This document shows, one piece after another, positions 1-8,799 of a stretch of DNA of 64,000 bases; position 1 is the stretch's first letter, and each line of letters starts with the position of its first letter. A program made the position numbers and the translations under genes. The notes under the pieces were generated by a model. The model was not told the origin of the DNA. It did no database searches and saw only the letters and a program-made list of their open reading frames with translations. Source of the stretch: Kribbella kalugense (lineage in GTDB: Bacteria > Actinomycetota > Actinomycetes > Propionibacteriales > Kribbellaceae); NCBI RefSeq assembly GCF_004365875.1, contig NZ_SODF01000002.1, positions 2,296,971-2,360,970 of the forward strand, written 5' to 3'.

Positions 1-61
1 AAGGGATTTGAAAGGACCGGTTGCGAGGCTACGGTGACAAGCACAGCGAGGAGGGTGTGGC

Positions 62-424
62 ATGACGGAGATCGCGAAATCTGGGGCCGCGGTGATCAGC
101 CGGGCCGATGGGCGGGACGACGGCGAGGAGTGGACCGAGAACTACACCGAGCTGCCGGGTGGGGCCGGTGTCTCGTTGATTCTCGAGGCGACCACACAGG
201 AGGGTGTCGGGCCGCGGTTGCACAAGCATCCGTACGCCGAGACGTTCATCATCCGGCGTGGTTCGGCGACGTTCACCGTCGACACCGAGGAGATCGTCGG
301 CAAGGCCGGCCAGATCCTGGTCGTTCCGGCGGACACGCCGCACAAGTTCCGCACCGGGCCGGGCGGCTACGAAGCGGTGCACATCCACGCCAACCCGACG
401 TTCGAAACCATCTGGCTCGAGTAG
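62..424 (+). CDS. cupin-domain protein
   Basis: A 120-residue single-domain cupin. The two cupin motifs are visible: the region with LHKHPYAETFIIRRG around residues 52-66 (metal-type His/His/Glu pattern) and the second with PADTPHKFRTG near residues 93-103. Such proteins form a small beta-barrel that binds a metal or small ligand; the substrate cannot be predicted. The start is the ATG preceded by GAGGAGGGTG. It converges on a TetR gene whose stop codon directly abuts its own stop. Family assignment is firm, function unknown. Confidence 0.85.
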   Translation: MTEIAKSGAAVISRADGRDDGEEWTENYTELPGGAGVSLILEATTQEGVGPRLHKHPYAETFIIRRGSATFTVDTEEIVGKAGQILVVPADTPHKFRTGPGGYEAVHIHANPTFETIWLE

Positions 425-994
425 TCAGTCAGACCTGAACGCGGCCAGCAAGGTCGCGGTGATGTACGGCGCAGCCTGGTCGGAGGTAATGCGGCCGGCG
501 TGGATCTCGCTGGCGGCGCCGTGCATCACGTTGTGCATGACGCTGACCAGCCACGACGTCGGCAGGTCGGTCCGGAAGACCCCTTCGTCGCGGCCGCGTT
601 CGAGCAGCCGCTCGACGCGCGCCATCGGATCGGCGTGCAGTTCGCGTACGCGCCCAGGCGGCAGCGAGTCCTGAGCCGCGAGCAGCAGCGCACGGTACTG
701 GTCGACCAGCTGCCAGCTCGACTCGACCAACCTCCCCAACGCCTCCCGCGGATCGCCGGTCAGATCGACCTGCCCCAGCGTCTCCTCGCCGGTCGCGATC
801 GCCTGCACGAACACGGCGTCGATCAGCTCGGCCCGCGACGGGAAGTGGCCGTAGAGCGTGACTCGCCCGACCCCGGCTGCCTTCGCGATGTCCGACGTAC
901 TCGCGGCCGGATCGCGGCTCAGGCATTCGGCCGCCGCGGTCAGGATCGCCGCGATGTTCCGCTGCGCGTCCGCCCGCCTGGTGGTGACAGCCAT
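425..994 (-). CDS. TetR/AcrR-family transcriptional regulator
   Basis: 189 residues. The N-terminal TetR helix-turn-helix is clear (residues about 12-58, with SDIAKAAGVGRVTLYGHF), followed by an all-helical ligand-binding domain. The start ATG has a strong GAGGAGG ribosome site. It is divergent from a DHA2 efflux pump and the 100-bp intergenic region carries three copies of one operator-like sequence, so it most likely represses the pump and itself and releases on binding a pump substrate. The ligand is unknown. Confidence 0.92.
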   Translation of the reverse strand: MAVTTRRADAQRNIAAILTAAAECLSRDPAASTSDIAKAAGVGRVTLYGHFPSRAELIDAVFVQAIATGEETLGQVDLTGDPREALGRLVESSWQLVDQYRALLLAAQDSLPPGRVRELHADPMARVERLLERGRDEGVFRTDLPTSWLVSVMHNVMHGAASEIHAGRITSDQAAPYITATLLAAFRSD

Positions 995-1008
995 CCAGCC
1001 TCCTCATC

Positions 1009-1091
1009 TCGAACACACTGTACGAGTTCCTCTTGTCGAACACCAGTGTACGAGTTACCGTAGCGATCATAACCCGTACAGCTGTGTTCGA
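1009..1091. promoter_or_regulatory. triple TetR operator between regulator and efflux pump
   Basis: Three copies of a 20-21 nt element lie between the divergent genes: 1009-1028 and 1036-1056 in direct orientation (TCGAACACnnnGTACGAGTT type) and 1071-1091 in inverted orientation (AACCCGTACAGCTGTGTTCGA). The first and third form a large imperfect inverted repeat. They cover the space where both promoters must lie. Binding by the adjacent TetR protein is inferred from position and repetition. Confidence 0.7.
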
Positions 1092-1105
1092 CTTAAGGAT
1101 TGATG

Positions 1106-2500
1106 ATGGAAGAACCCGATCCCCGGCGGTGGCGGCTGCTGGGCCTGCTCGCCGTCGCGCAGTTCATGCTGATCCTCGACGTCACGGTGGTCGCGATCGC
1201 GCTGCCGAACATCGAGACCGACCTCCAGCTCGGGCGCGAGACACTGACCTGGGTGGTCAGCGCCTACACGCTGATGTTCGGCGGGCTGATGCTGCTCGGC
1301 GGTCGCGCCGCCGACCTGTTCGGCTCGCGTCGCGTCGTACTGACCGGCCTGATCGTGTTCACGCTGGCCTCGCTCATCACAGGTCTCGCCGGGAGTCCTG
1401 AGGTCCTGCTCGGCGGTCGTGTTGCCCAAGGCATCGGTGCCGCGATGCTGTCGCCGGCCGCGTTGTCTGTTGTCACGAGGACGTTCGACGGCGAGGAGCG
1501 CAACAAGGCACTCGGCATCTGGTCCGCGATGGGCGGTGGCGGCTCGGCGATCGGCGTACTGCTCGGCGGCCTGCTCACCGCCGGCCCCGGCTGGCAATGG
1601 GTCTTCTACATCAACCTGCCGATCGGCCTGATTGTGTTCACCCTCTTGATCCGGATGCTCCCGGCCGATCGACCGAGCGAGCAGTCGGGCCGTCTCGACG
1701 TACCGGGTGCGCTACTGGTCACGGCCGGCACGGGTACGGCGATCTACGCGCTGATCAACGCCGGCGACCGCGGCTGGCTCTCGGCCGCAACCCTCGGCAC
1801 CCTGGCCGGCGCAGTCGTTCTGTACGGCGCCTTCGCGTGGGTCCAGCGGACCGTCCGTTCACCGCTGATGGACCTCCGGATTCTCGCCCGCCGATCCGTT
1901 GCCGCAGGCACTTTCATGCTGCTGGTAGCGACCGCGCTGATGATCTCGATGTTCTTCCTCGGCTCGTTCTACCTGCAGCACTTCAAGCAGTACGGCGCAC
2001 TTCGCACCGGACTGTTGTTCCTGCCGGTCGCGGTCGCCGCGATCGCCGGAGCGCATCTGGCCGGTCAGCTTGTCGGCCGAATCGGCGCGCGGCCGGTCGC
2101 CATGATCGGCTTCGTGGTCACGGCGCTCGGCGTCGCTGTCCCCGCCATCTGGGAGGGTGCTGTCGTGATCGTGATCGGGATGACTGTCGGGACGCTAGGG
2201 CTCGGCGCTGCGTTCGTGGCGGCGTCGACGACGACGTTCGCGCAGGTCGACCATCGGGAAGCGGGCCTGGCGTCCGGGATCCTGAGTACGTTCCACGAGT
2301 TCGGCGCGTCGCTCGGTGTCGCCGTGGTCTCGAGTGTCGCGGCGGCGAGTCTTGCCGGGACGGTGTCGACCGGGACAGTGTCGACTGGGTTCGGCCGCGG
2401 GTTCACGTTCGCCGCAATCACTGCGGCGGTGGCGGCCGTCCTCGCGCTGGTCGTCGTACCAGCGTTCAAGCCTTCGACCGGAGGGGTTCATGTCCATTGA
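1106..2500 (+). CDS. MFS drug efflux transporter, DHA2 (14-TMS) family
   Basis: About 464 residues with hydrophobic segments throughout, matching the EmrB/QacA 14-helix group. The DHA motif D1-like stretch LDVTVVAIALPNI lies in the first helix and the loop motif A GGRAADLFGSRRV follows helix 2. Likely a proton-driven exporter of toxic organic compounds. Two in-frame ATGs (1103 and 1106) and a TTG at 1100 are possible; AAGGA at 1095-1099 best fits 1106. It overlaps the downstream GNAT gene by 11 nt, so the two are probably co-transcribed under the TetR operators. Confidence 0.9.
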   Translation: MEEPDPRRWRLLGLLAVAQFMLILDVTVVAIALPNIETDLQLGRETLTWVVSAYTLMFGGLMLLGGRAADLFGSRRVVLTGLIVFTLASLITGLAGSPEVLLGGRVAQGIGAAMLSPAALSVVTRTFDGEERNKALGIWSAMGGGGSAIGVLLGGLLTAGPGWQWVFYINLPIGLIVFTLLIRMLPADRPSEQSGRLDVPGALLVTAGTGTAIYALINAGDRGWLSAATLGTLAGAVVLYGAFAWVQRTVRSPLMDLRILARRSVAAGTFMLLVATALMISMFFLGSFYLQHFKQYGALRTGLLFLPVAVAAIAGAHLAGQLVGRIGARPVAMIGFVVTALGVAVPAIWEGAVVIVIGMTVGTLGLGAAFVAASTTTFAQVDHREAGLASGILSTFHEFGASLGVAVVSSVAAASLAGTVSTGTVSTGFGRGFTFAAITAAVAAVLALVVVPAFKPSTGGVHVH

Positions 2501-2957
2501 GATTCGCCGCGCGGTGGTCGCGGATGCGGAGACGGTGCTGGCCATGCTGGGGGAGCTGGCGGGCCATCAGGATCAGCGGCAGTACGTGACGGCGAGTGTC
2601 GCGGACTGGGAGGGGTTTCTCGCGCGTGACGAGGTGATCGTGCTGATCGCCGAGGTCGACGGCGACGTCGCTGGGTACGTGTCCGCGTTGCGGCGTGCGT
2701 ACCTCTGGGTCGGTGGCGATCAGCTCGCGCTCGACGATCTCTATGTCCGGGAGGAGTTCCGCGACGCCCGCGTCGGACGTCAGCTGATGCTCGGTCTCGC
2801 GCGGCTCGCTCTGCCGGACCGGCTGCCAATCGGGTGGGGTCTCCGGCTCGAGAACACCGCCGGCTACCGGTTCTACGAACGCCTCGGCGCCAAGCTGGTC
2901 ACGAAGACCGCGGCCAGCTGGTCACCGGAGGCGTACGAGCGTCAGCTCAGCGAGTAG
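2490..2957 (+). CDS. GNAT-family N-acetyltransferase
   Basis: 155 residues. A GNAT fold is recognisable: DDLYVREEFRDARVGRQLM carries the beta4 strand and the acetyl-CoA pyrophosphate-binding R/QxxGxG/A-like loop, and ENTAGYRFYERLGAK is the typical C-terminal element. The start ATG lies inside the end of the efflux gene after GAGGGG, indicating coupled translation; a role in modifying a drug or metabolite handled by the pump is only a guess. The stop region overlaps the tail of the convergent pseudogene by 16 nt. Confidence 0.88.
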   Translation: MSIEIRRAVVADAETVLAMLGELAGHQDQRQYVTASVADWEGFLARDEVIVLIAEVDGDVAGYVSALRRAYLWVGGDQLALDDLYVREEFRDARVGRQLMLGLARLALPDRLPIGWGLRLENTAGYRFYERLGAKLVTKTAASWSPEAYERQLSE

Positions 2958-3391
2958 GTGGCCGCGACCGGAAGGTGGTCGGAGGCGAGGCTCGCCGGGA
3001 CGGACGCCGCGGTCGGCACCAGTTGCGGACTGTGCAGCTGAAAGTCGATCCGCTTGGTCGGCAGCGGCACCGCGCTGGTGAATCCGAGCCCGAACCCCTT
3101 CTCCGGCCAGGTGTCCGTCCAGTGCGCGGTCAGCGTCTTCACCTCGGTCGACGTCGGTACGTACTGGCGACGCGGCTTGCCCGGCTCCAGCGGATCCCAG
3201 TCGAGGTTGGCAGCGAAAACGTAGTTCATCTTCAGTCGCGCCGCCAGCCAGGCCGGCTGGTCGACCCAGTTGCTGCGGGCATCGAAGTACTTGTCGACCT
3301 CCTGCAGCCCCACGACTCCGGCGCCGGACGCCTCGATCGTCTGCGCGACCCGCTCGACGCATTGCCGCAGTATCACATCGGAAAGTATCAA
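2942..3391 (-). pseudogene. endonuclease/exonuclease/phosphatase-family remnant with internal deletion
   Basis: The 149-codon frame begins (from a weak TTG) within the helix before the conserved GLQEVD strand and ends with the family's terminal RIDF ... SDHLPV block. The middle is missing: after NLDWDPLEPGKPRRQY (about residue 77, near position 3160) the sequence jumps to a segment that normally follows the GDxN motif, so the central catalytic His and Asp/Asn motifs are absent. Recognisable coding also runs a few codons upstream of the start. Intact members are about 250 residues or more. An in-frame deletion plus 5' truncation makes activity unlikely. Confidence 0.7.
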
Positions 3392-3450
3392 CCCGTCGGA
3401 CTTACCGAAACGGCATGGTCGTATGGCGGTGTGCTTCCTACGGTGTGGTG

Positions 3451-4281
3451 ATGCGAAGGAGCGCGCCGTACTTCGTCGTCAGCGCGGTCTTCCATTATCT
3501 GGGGCCGGCGTTCGCCGTGCTGCTGTTCTCGCGGATCGAGCCGCTTGGCGTGGCTTGGTTGCGGATCGCCGCGGCTGGGGCGATCTTCTCGGTATGGCGT
3601 CGGCCGTGGCGAGCCTGGCGACTGCTGTCCTGGAGTACGCGTCGGTTGGTCATCGGCTGGGGCGTGGTGCTCGCGGTGATGAACTGTTGCTTCTACCTGG
3701 CGATCGATCGGATCCCGCTCGGAACGGTTGCCGCGGCCGAGTTCGCGCCGGTGATCGTGCTGGCCGCGATCGCGGTCCATTCGCTGCGGAACCTGCTGGC
3801 GCTGGTGTTCGCCGTGGTCGGTGTCTACGTGCTGACGGACATCCGGTTGTCGCACGACTGGATCGGGCTGGTGTTCACCGCGCTGAATGCGGTGCTGTTC
3901 GCGGCGTACGTCGTACTGGGTCATCGGGTGTCGCGGGCGGACGGGCTGCGGCGGATCGACGGGCTCGCTTTGGCGATGGGAGTCGCGACGGTGCTCGCGC
4001 TACCTGTTGGACTGGACGCAGCAGTCCCGGCGTTCAAGGACCCCGGACTGCTCGCTGCGGCCGTCGGCGTCGGGGTGTGTTCGTCGGTGATCCCGTACGT
4101 CGCGGATCAGTTGGCGATGGCGCGGGTGAGGCGGTCCACGTTCGCGGTGATGCTGGCGTTGCTGCCCGCCACGGCGACGGTGATCGGTGCCGTCGTACTG
4201 CGGCAGTTCCCGCAGCCGGCCGAACTGGCGGCGGTCGCGATCATCGTCGTCGCGGTCGGGCTGCATCGCGAACCTACGTAG
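3451..4281 (+). CDS. EamA/DMT-family exporter (RhtA-like)
   Basis: 276 residues with about ten hydrophobic segments in two EamA repeats; NCCFYLAIDRIPLGTVAAAEF at the end of the first repeat is typical of the RhtA-like group that exports threonine, homoserine or other small metabolites. The substrate is not determined. The start is placed at the ATG preceded at 6 nt by TACGGT (3439-3444), a leaderless arrangement; there is no Shine-Dalgarno sequence. Its 3' end overlaps the convergent SDR gene by 8 nt. Confidence 0.87.
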   Translation: MRRSAPYFVVSAVFHYLGPAFAVLLFSRIEPLGVAWLRIAAAGAIFSVWRRPWRAWRLLSWSTRRLVIGWGVVLAVMNCCFYLAIDRIPLGTVAAAEFAPVIVLAAIAVHSLRNLLALVFAVVGVYVLTDIRLSHDWIGLVFTALNAVLFAAYVVLGHRVSRADGLRRIDGLALAMGVATVLALPVGLDAAVPAFKDPGLLAAAVGVGVCSSVIPYVADQLAMARVRRSTFAVMLALLPATATVIGAVVLRQFPQPAELAAVAIIVVAVGLHREPT

Positions 4282-5074
4282 CGCTCACGGAGAAGTCCTG
4301 CCAGTCGGCCCAGGTCTTCAGGCGATCGGCGTACGCCTGCCGCACCAGCTCGTAGCCCTGGCCGAGGAAGACATGCAGCGGTGGGTTGGGAGCATCGGCG
4401 AGCTCGAGGATCGCCCGCCCGGCACCGGCCGGATCGTCGAAGTCGACGGACGACACGTACGCCGCGAGGGCCGCCCGCTGCTCGTCGTACAGCGGGTTCG
4501 GGTCGGCGGACACGCCGCCGGTCAGGCCCTCGGTCGCGTAGCCGCCGGGCTCAGCGACGGTGACCTTGATACCGAAGCCGGCGACCTCTTGGGCGAGCGC
4601 TTCACTCAGACCTTCGAGGGCCCACTTGGACGCGCAATAGCCGCCGCCGAGCAGGAATCCGGTCAGGCCGGCGACCGACGAGATCTGGATGATGTGTCCG
4701 CTCCCTTGCGCGCGCAAGAACGGAAGCGCGGCCTGGACCACCCACACCGGACCGAAGAGATTGGTCTCGAGCTGGTCGCGCAGTTGCTGTTCGCTGATCT
4801 CCTCGATCGCCCCGGAGAGGCCGTAGCCGGCGTTGTTCACGATGACGTCAAGCCGGCCGAAGTGGCTGTGGGCCTGTTCGACGGCCTCGAAGACGGCGGC
4901 TTTATCGGTGACGTCGAGTTCGAGCGGGAGTACGGCGTCGCCGTACGTGTCGACCAATTCTGTGAGGCTCTTCCGGGCGGTCGCGGCGACCCGGTCGCCG
5001 CGAGACAAGGCGGCCTCGACGAAGTTGCGGCCGAGGCCGCGGGACGAGCCGGTGACGAACCAGACCTTGCTCAT
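4274..5074 (-). CDS. short-chain dehydrogenase/reductase
   Basis: 266 residues, classical SDR. Visible are the cofactor loop TGSSRGLG (residues 8-15), the NNAG motif, the catalytic Ser in ISSVAG and the YCASK catalytic Tyr/Lys pair. An Arg after the glycine loop and another after the second strand (ATARK) favour NADP(H). It overlaps the upstream oxidase remnant by 4 nt (ATGA), a relic of an operon. The substrate is unknown. Confidence 0.92.
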   Translation of the reverse strand: MSKVWFVTGSSRGLGRNFVEAALSRGDRVAATARKSLTELVDTYGDAVLPLELDVTDKAAVFEAVEQAHSHFGRLDVIVNNAGYGLSGAIEEISEQQLRDQLETNLFGPVWVVQAALPFLRAQGSGHIIQISSVAGLTGFLLGGGYCASKWALEGLSEALAQEVAGFGIKVTVAEPGGYATEGLTGGVSADPNPLYDEQRAALAAYVSSVDFDDPAGAGRAILELADAPNPPLHVFLGQGYELVRQAYADRLKTWADWQDFSVSAT

Positions 5075-5721
5075 GCAGGCCTCACGTTGTGGTTGCCGGC
5101 AAAGAGGTTGGCCGGGTCGTACTCGCGCTTGACGGCCGCGAGTCGTTCGTACGTGCTCGCCGGGTAGACCTCGGCAACGTCAGCATCGTCGGCGTCGGAC
5201 AGGAAGTTCGCGTAGGCGCCGGTAGCCAGTGGATTGAGCCGGTCCCAGAGCTTCTGCCAGGCCGGACGGGTCGCCTCGATCACCGGCGGCGGGCCGATCG
5301 TGGTCGTCGCGAACATCAGCTCCGCATCCCGGTACGCGTACGCCGTGGCGTCGGCCGCGACCTCGGCCACAGCTCCGCCGACAGTGCGGATTGCCATGAT
5401 CGGCGAACTCTGCGTGGCGCCGGTCTCGGCGAGGATCCGCAGTACCTCAGGGACGGAATCCTTGTCGACAAAGGCACTTCGGGTGACCAGCTGGATGCCG
5501 GGCGGCGGGACCGCGCCGTCCACCAGAACCTCGGCGTACGGCCGGAGCGCGACACCGTCGGCGAGCACGGTGCCGAGCTTGCGGATCGGATCGATCGCCT
5601 GGGCGGCGAGCGCCGGGTCGTCACCGTCGAAGGCGACCTCGATCTCCAGCGGAGCCTCAGGCCCGCCCAGGAACGGGTTCGAGCGCTCGGTGGTCGAGTT
5701 CCGGTTGAACGTGTAGGACTT
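5071..5721 (-). pseudogene. FAD-linked oxidase (berberine-bridge type) C-terminal remnant
   Basis: The frame encodes only the C-terminal half of a BBE/FAD-oxidase protein: a substrate domain and the terminal motif YERLAAVKREYDPANLFAGN (CCD families end in this Y..L..LK..YDP.N.F pattern). Coding similarity continues upstream of the only usable start (GTG at 5568) to about 5721, where an in-frame stop and the next gene interrupt it. The N-terminal FAD-binding PCMH domain is therefore gone. Intact enzymes have about 450 residues. It overlaps the SDR start by 4 nt, suggesting the two once formed a redox operon. Confidence 0.72.
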
Positions 5722-5727
5722 ACGGGC

Positions 5728-5985
5728 ATGGCAGATCTACAGCAGTTCGAGGACGCCTATGACCGCGCCGAAGCTGCTTATGTGGGCGGGATCCAGGCGG
5801 ACCTTCCGAGGGCGGAGATGGCGCGGCTGGCAGGTGCGGTCGCGGCTGCGGCCGACGAGTTGAACACCGAGGCCTACCGCCGCCTGAGTGCCTCGCCCGA
5901 GTCCGAAGAGCTGGACCGCCTGACCGACCTGACCGAGCCACTCAACGAACTCTGGACCGACATCCACAACGCCTACCGCGCCTAG
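5728..5985 (+). CDS. small hypothetical helical protein
   Basis: 85 residues, rich in Ala, Glu and Leu, predicted mostly helical with no membrane segment and no recognised motif. There is no Shine-Dalgarno site; TAGGAC at 5714-5719 lies 8 nt before the ATG, which would fit a leaderless mRNA. It starts next to the truncated end of the oxidase remnant. Codon use is like that of real genes in the window. The function is unknown. Confidence 0.6.
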   Translation: MADLQQFEDAYDRAEAAYVGGIQADLPRAEMARLAGAVAAAADELNTEAYRRLSASPESEELDRLTDLTEPLNELWTDIHNAYRA

Positions 5986-6089
5986 CCCAGCAGTTGTTGC
6001 CACAGCCGGCGTCGGTACATGCCTCGTGGAGCTAGCTGCTACCGCCGACATTCTTGGCTGTTGTGGAGTTACAGGCGGCCAGGTGATGC

Positions 6090-7016
6090 TCAGTGGGAGG
6101 TCGCGATGTAGAGGGCGGCTTCGCGGACCATTGTGATGAGTTCTGGGGGAGCTATTACCTGGGCGGCGCCGGCTTGGGCTAGGACGGCGGCTTGGGCTTC
6201 GTGGGGGTTTTCTAGGTCGGTGTGGAGGATCCACCAGCCGTCGGAGGCCGGGAGCATCGGGGTGGTGGGGCGGAAGCGGCGGATGGCGTGGTCTCGGACT
6301 TTTAGGGTGATGGGGTAGGAGGGGCGGGAGGCTTGGAACTCTCGTTGGGATTGGGCCCAGTAGGTGGCTAGGTCGAAGTCGGGTGGGCGGGTGAAGGGGG
6401 TGCTGGTGAGTTCGGCTGAGGTGAGGCGGGAGAGGCGGTAGGTGCGGAGACGGCCGTCGGTGCGGGCGGCCACGAGGTACCAGGTGCGGGCCTTGGCGAC
6501 CAGGCCCAAGGGGGAGACCTCGAATGGTTCGGTGCCGTCTGCGTAGATGATCGCGAGACGTAGTTCTTCCCAGAGGGCTTGGCGGGTTAGGTCTAGCCAG
6601 CGGGGGGTTTCGCGGCGGTCGTCCCAGCCGGCGTGGTCGATGAGGAGGCGCTGGCGGGCGTACTCGGCCTCTCGGCGGGTGGCTTCCGGGAGGGACGCGA
6701 TCAGTTTGGTGACGGCCAGTTCGCTGGAGGCGTCGAGGCCGAGATCGGCCAGGACGTGGGCGGTCGCGCCGACGAAGACCGACATCACCTCGGACGGCGT
6801 GAGTCCTGTCAGCCGGGTGCGGTAGTCGGGGAGGAGCGCCCAGCCACCGCGGCGGCCGCGGATCGAGTAGATCGGGACGCCGGACAGGCTCAGGACCTCG
6901 AGGTCGCGCTGGATCGTGCGCGGCGAGATGTCGAGCGCCTGCGCGAGCTGCGCGACCGTCGTCTGGCCGCGCGTCTGCAGGTACAGCAGGAGCCGGAGGA
7001 GCCGTTCTGCGCGCAT
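6090..7016 (-). CDS. WYL-domain transcriptional regulator with DeoR-type HTH
   Basis: 308 residues. The N-terminal winged helix (residues 1-60; TVAQLAQALDISPRTIQRDL) is followed by a WYL domain (SPLGLVAKARTWYLVAARTDG, about residues 170-190) and a C-terminal extension of the YafY/PafC kind. WYL proteins respond to nucleic acid or nucleotide ligands. It is divergent from the ABC exporter operon across 62 nt, so it probably controls that operon. GATAGT six nt before the ATG and lack of a ribosome site suggest a leaderless transcript. Confidence 0.9.
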   Translation of the reverse strand: MRAERLLRLLLYLQTRGQTTVAQLAQALDISPRTIQRDLEVLSLSGVPIYSIRGRRGGWALLPDYRTRLTGLTPSEVMSVFVGATAHVLADLGLDASSELAVTKLIASLPEATRREAEYARQRLLIDHAGWDDRRETPRWLDLTRQALWEELRLAIIYADGTEPFEVSPLGLVAKARTWYLVAARTDGRLRTYRLSRLTSAELTSTPFTRPPDFDLATYWAQSQREFQASRPSYPITLKVRDHAIRRFRPTTPMLPASDGWWILHTDLENPHEAQAAVLAQAGAAQVIAPPELITMVREAALYIATSH

Positions 7017-7048
7017 ATCTCGACTATCTCAGGAAAATAAGCCATGGA

Positions 7049-7078
7049 TGGGCGTCTTTTCTCCCTACGGTCGCCCAC
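7049..7078. promoter_or_regulatory. ABC exporter promoter with inverted repeat
   Basis: TACGGT at 7066-7071 lies 7 nt before the ATG of the ATPase gene and serves as a probable -10 box of a leaderless transcript. It is bracketed by the inverted repeat TGGGCG (7049-7054) and CGCCCA (7072-7077), a candidate site for the divergent WYL regulator. Confidence 0.45.
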
Positions 7079-8047
7079 ATGACTGCAGTCGAGGTCGAAA
7101 ACCTCTCGATGTCCTACAAGGCTCCGGTTCGCAAAGGCGGCCTCCGCGCGGCTCTCGGGTCGCTCGTCAAGCGGGAGTACAAGACGGTCCAGGCCCTCGA
7201 CGAGGTGTCGTTCGCGATCGCCCGCGGTGAAGTCGCCGGCTTCATCGGGCCGAACGGCGCCGGCAAGACCACGACGATGAAGATCCTCTCCGGGATCCTG
7301 CACCCGACCGGCGGCGCGGTACAGGTTCTCGACAACGTCCCGTGGCAGCGCCGGGCCGTCTTCCTCAAGCGGATCGCGTTCGTCCGCGGCAGCCAACCGG
7401 TCGGCGGTTCGCAGGAGCTGACCGTGATGGACTCCCTCGAGTACCAGCGCCTGCTGTACGACGTCCCGCGCCCGGACTTCCGCCGTACGCTCGCCGAACT
7501 CGAAGCGCTCCTCGACCTGGAACCCCTGCTGGAACGGCAACTCCGCGCCCTGAGCCTCGGCGAACGGATGCGGGTCGGCCTGGCGATGGCGCTGATCTAC
7601 CGGCCCGAGGTGCTGTTCCTCGACGAGCCGACGATCGGGCTCGACGTCAGCGCGGCGAGTCAGATCCGCGAGTTCGTCTCGGAGTACGTCGAACAGACCG
7701 GCGCGACCGTACTCCTGACCAGCCATTACATGGCCGACGTCGCGTCGTTGTGTCCGCGGCTCATCCTGATCGACCGCGGGCGGGTCGAGTACGACGGTCC
7801 GCTGGCGGAGCTGTCCGCGCGATTGTCACCGTACAAGCTGATCCGGATCTCGACGCAGGGGGATCCGACCGCGTTCGGCGAGGTGGTGGAGAAGGCTGAC
7901 GGGCAGTGGGTACTGCGGGTGCCGCGGGATGAGGTCGCGGGGACGACCGGCCGGCTGCTGCAGGCGCTCGACGTCGTCGATCTCGCGATCGAGGAGCCGC
8001 CGTTGGAGAAGGTCATCGACCAGGCATACCGGGGCGGGTTGCGATGA
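7079..8047 (+). CDS. ABC-2 type exporter ATP-binding protein
   Basis: 322 residues. Walker A GPNGAGKTT (about residues 60-68), signature LSLGERMRVGLAMAL, Walker B LFLDEPTIGLD and the switch His in LTSHYM are all present. The long insert before Walker A and the C-terminal extension match the COG4586 group of exporters that pair with DUF990-type permeases. The stop codon overlaps the first permease start (ATGA). Substrate is unknown; lipids, polysaccharides or drugs are usual for the class. Confidence 0.92.
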   Translation: MTAVEVENLSMSYKAPVRKGGLRAALGSLVKREYKTVQALDEVSFAIARGEVAGFIGPNGAGKTTTMKILSGILHPTGGAVQVLDNVPWQRRAVFLKRIAFVRGSQPVGGSQELTVMDSLEYQRLLYDVPRPDFRRTLAELEALLDLEPLLERQLRALSLGERMRVGLAMALIYRPEVLFLDEPTIGLDVSAASQIREFVSEYVEQTGATVLLTSHYMADVASLCPRLILIDRGRVEYDGPLAELSARLSPYKLIRISTQGDPTAFGEVVEKADGQWVLRVPRDEVAGTTGRLLQALDVVDLAIEEPPLEKVIDQAYRGGLR

Positions 8048-8799
8048 GAACCGCAGTATTGCTGGGGTTTCGGCTCCGTCAGGAGGTGCTGGAGTGGTCC
8101 GGCGCCTGGTGGTTCCTGCTGACGCTCGTGGTGCAGGCTGTGGTCGCGCCACTGATCGGACTGTTCGTTTGGTCCGCGGTCTATCCGGACGATCCGTCGA
8201 TCGCGCGGTACTACGTCGCGGTCATCCTGGTGACGTTGATGACCGAGTCGTTCGAGCAGCACACGTTCTCCGAGCGGATCTACGACGGGACGCTGAGCCA
8301 CGAGTTACTTCGCCCGCAGCCGGTGGTGATCGGTGTGATCGGGATGAACCTCGCGATCCGGGCCTGGTTGACGTTGCTCGGTGCGCCGGTTGTGGTGCTG
8401 ACCGGGTTCGCGTTGCGGGCCGGGTTCGATTGGTCGGCGGTGCTGCGGAGTACGCCATACATCGTGGTGGCCGCCGTACTCGTTTTCTTGTGGACGTTCT
8501 TGCTGGCGCTGACCGCGTTCTGGACCGATCGAGTGCACGCGGTGGTGGGCTTTGGGAGCCAGCTGATCTTCCTGTTCGGCGGTACGGCGGCGCCCATCGG
8601 GCTGCTGCCCGACACCTGGCGCCGGGTCGCTGAGGTGCTGCCGTTCTACGGGATGAACGGTCTCCCGGCCGAGATCGCCGCCGGCAGGCGGTCGGGCGGC
8701 GGGCTTGGTTATCAACTGATTTGGGTGGTGGTGCTGGTGGCAGTGGTCACGGTCGTATGGCGGATCGGCGTACGGCGGTATACGGCGGTGGGATCGTGA
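8044..8799 (+). CDS. ABC-2 exporter permease 1 (COG4587-like)
   Basis: 251 residues with six hydrophobic segments; the motif FSERIYDGTLSHELLRPQPV in the first half is characteristic of this permease group. It is translationally coupled on both sides: 4-nt overlap with the ATPase and 4-nt overlap (GTGA) with the second permease. It forms the membrane channel of a heterodimeric exporter together with the next gene. Confidence 0.88.
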   Translation: MRTAVLLGFRLRQEVLEWSGAWWFLLTLVVQAVVAPLIGLFVWSAVYPDDPSIARYYVAVILVTLMTESFEQHTFSERIYDGTLSHELLRPQPVVIGVIGMNLAIRAWLTLLGAPVVVLTGFALRAGFDWSAVLRSTPYIVVAAVLVFLWTFLLALTAFWTDRVHAVVGFGSQLIFLFGGTAAPIGLLPDTWRRVAEVLPFYGMNGLPAEIAAGRRSGGGLGYQLIWVVVLVAVVTVVWRIGVRRYTAVGS

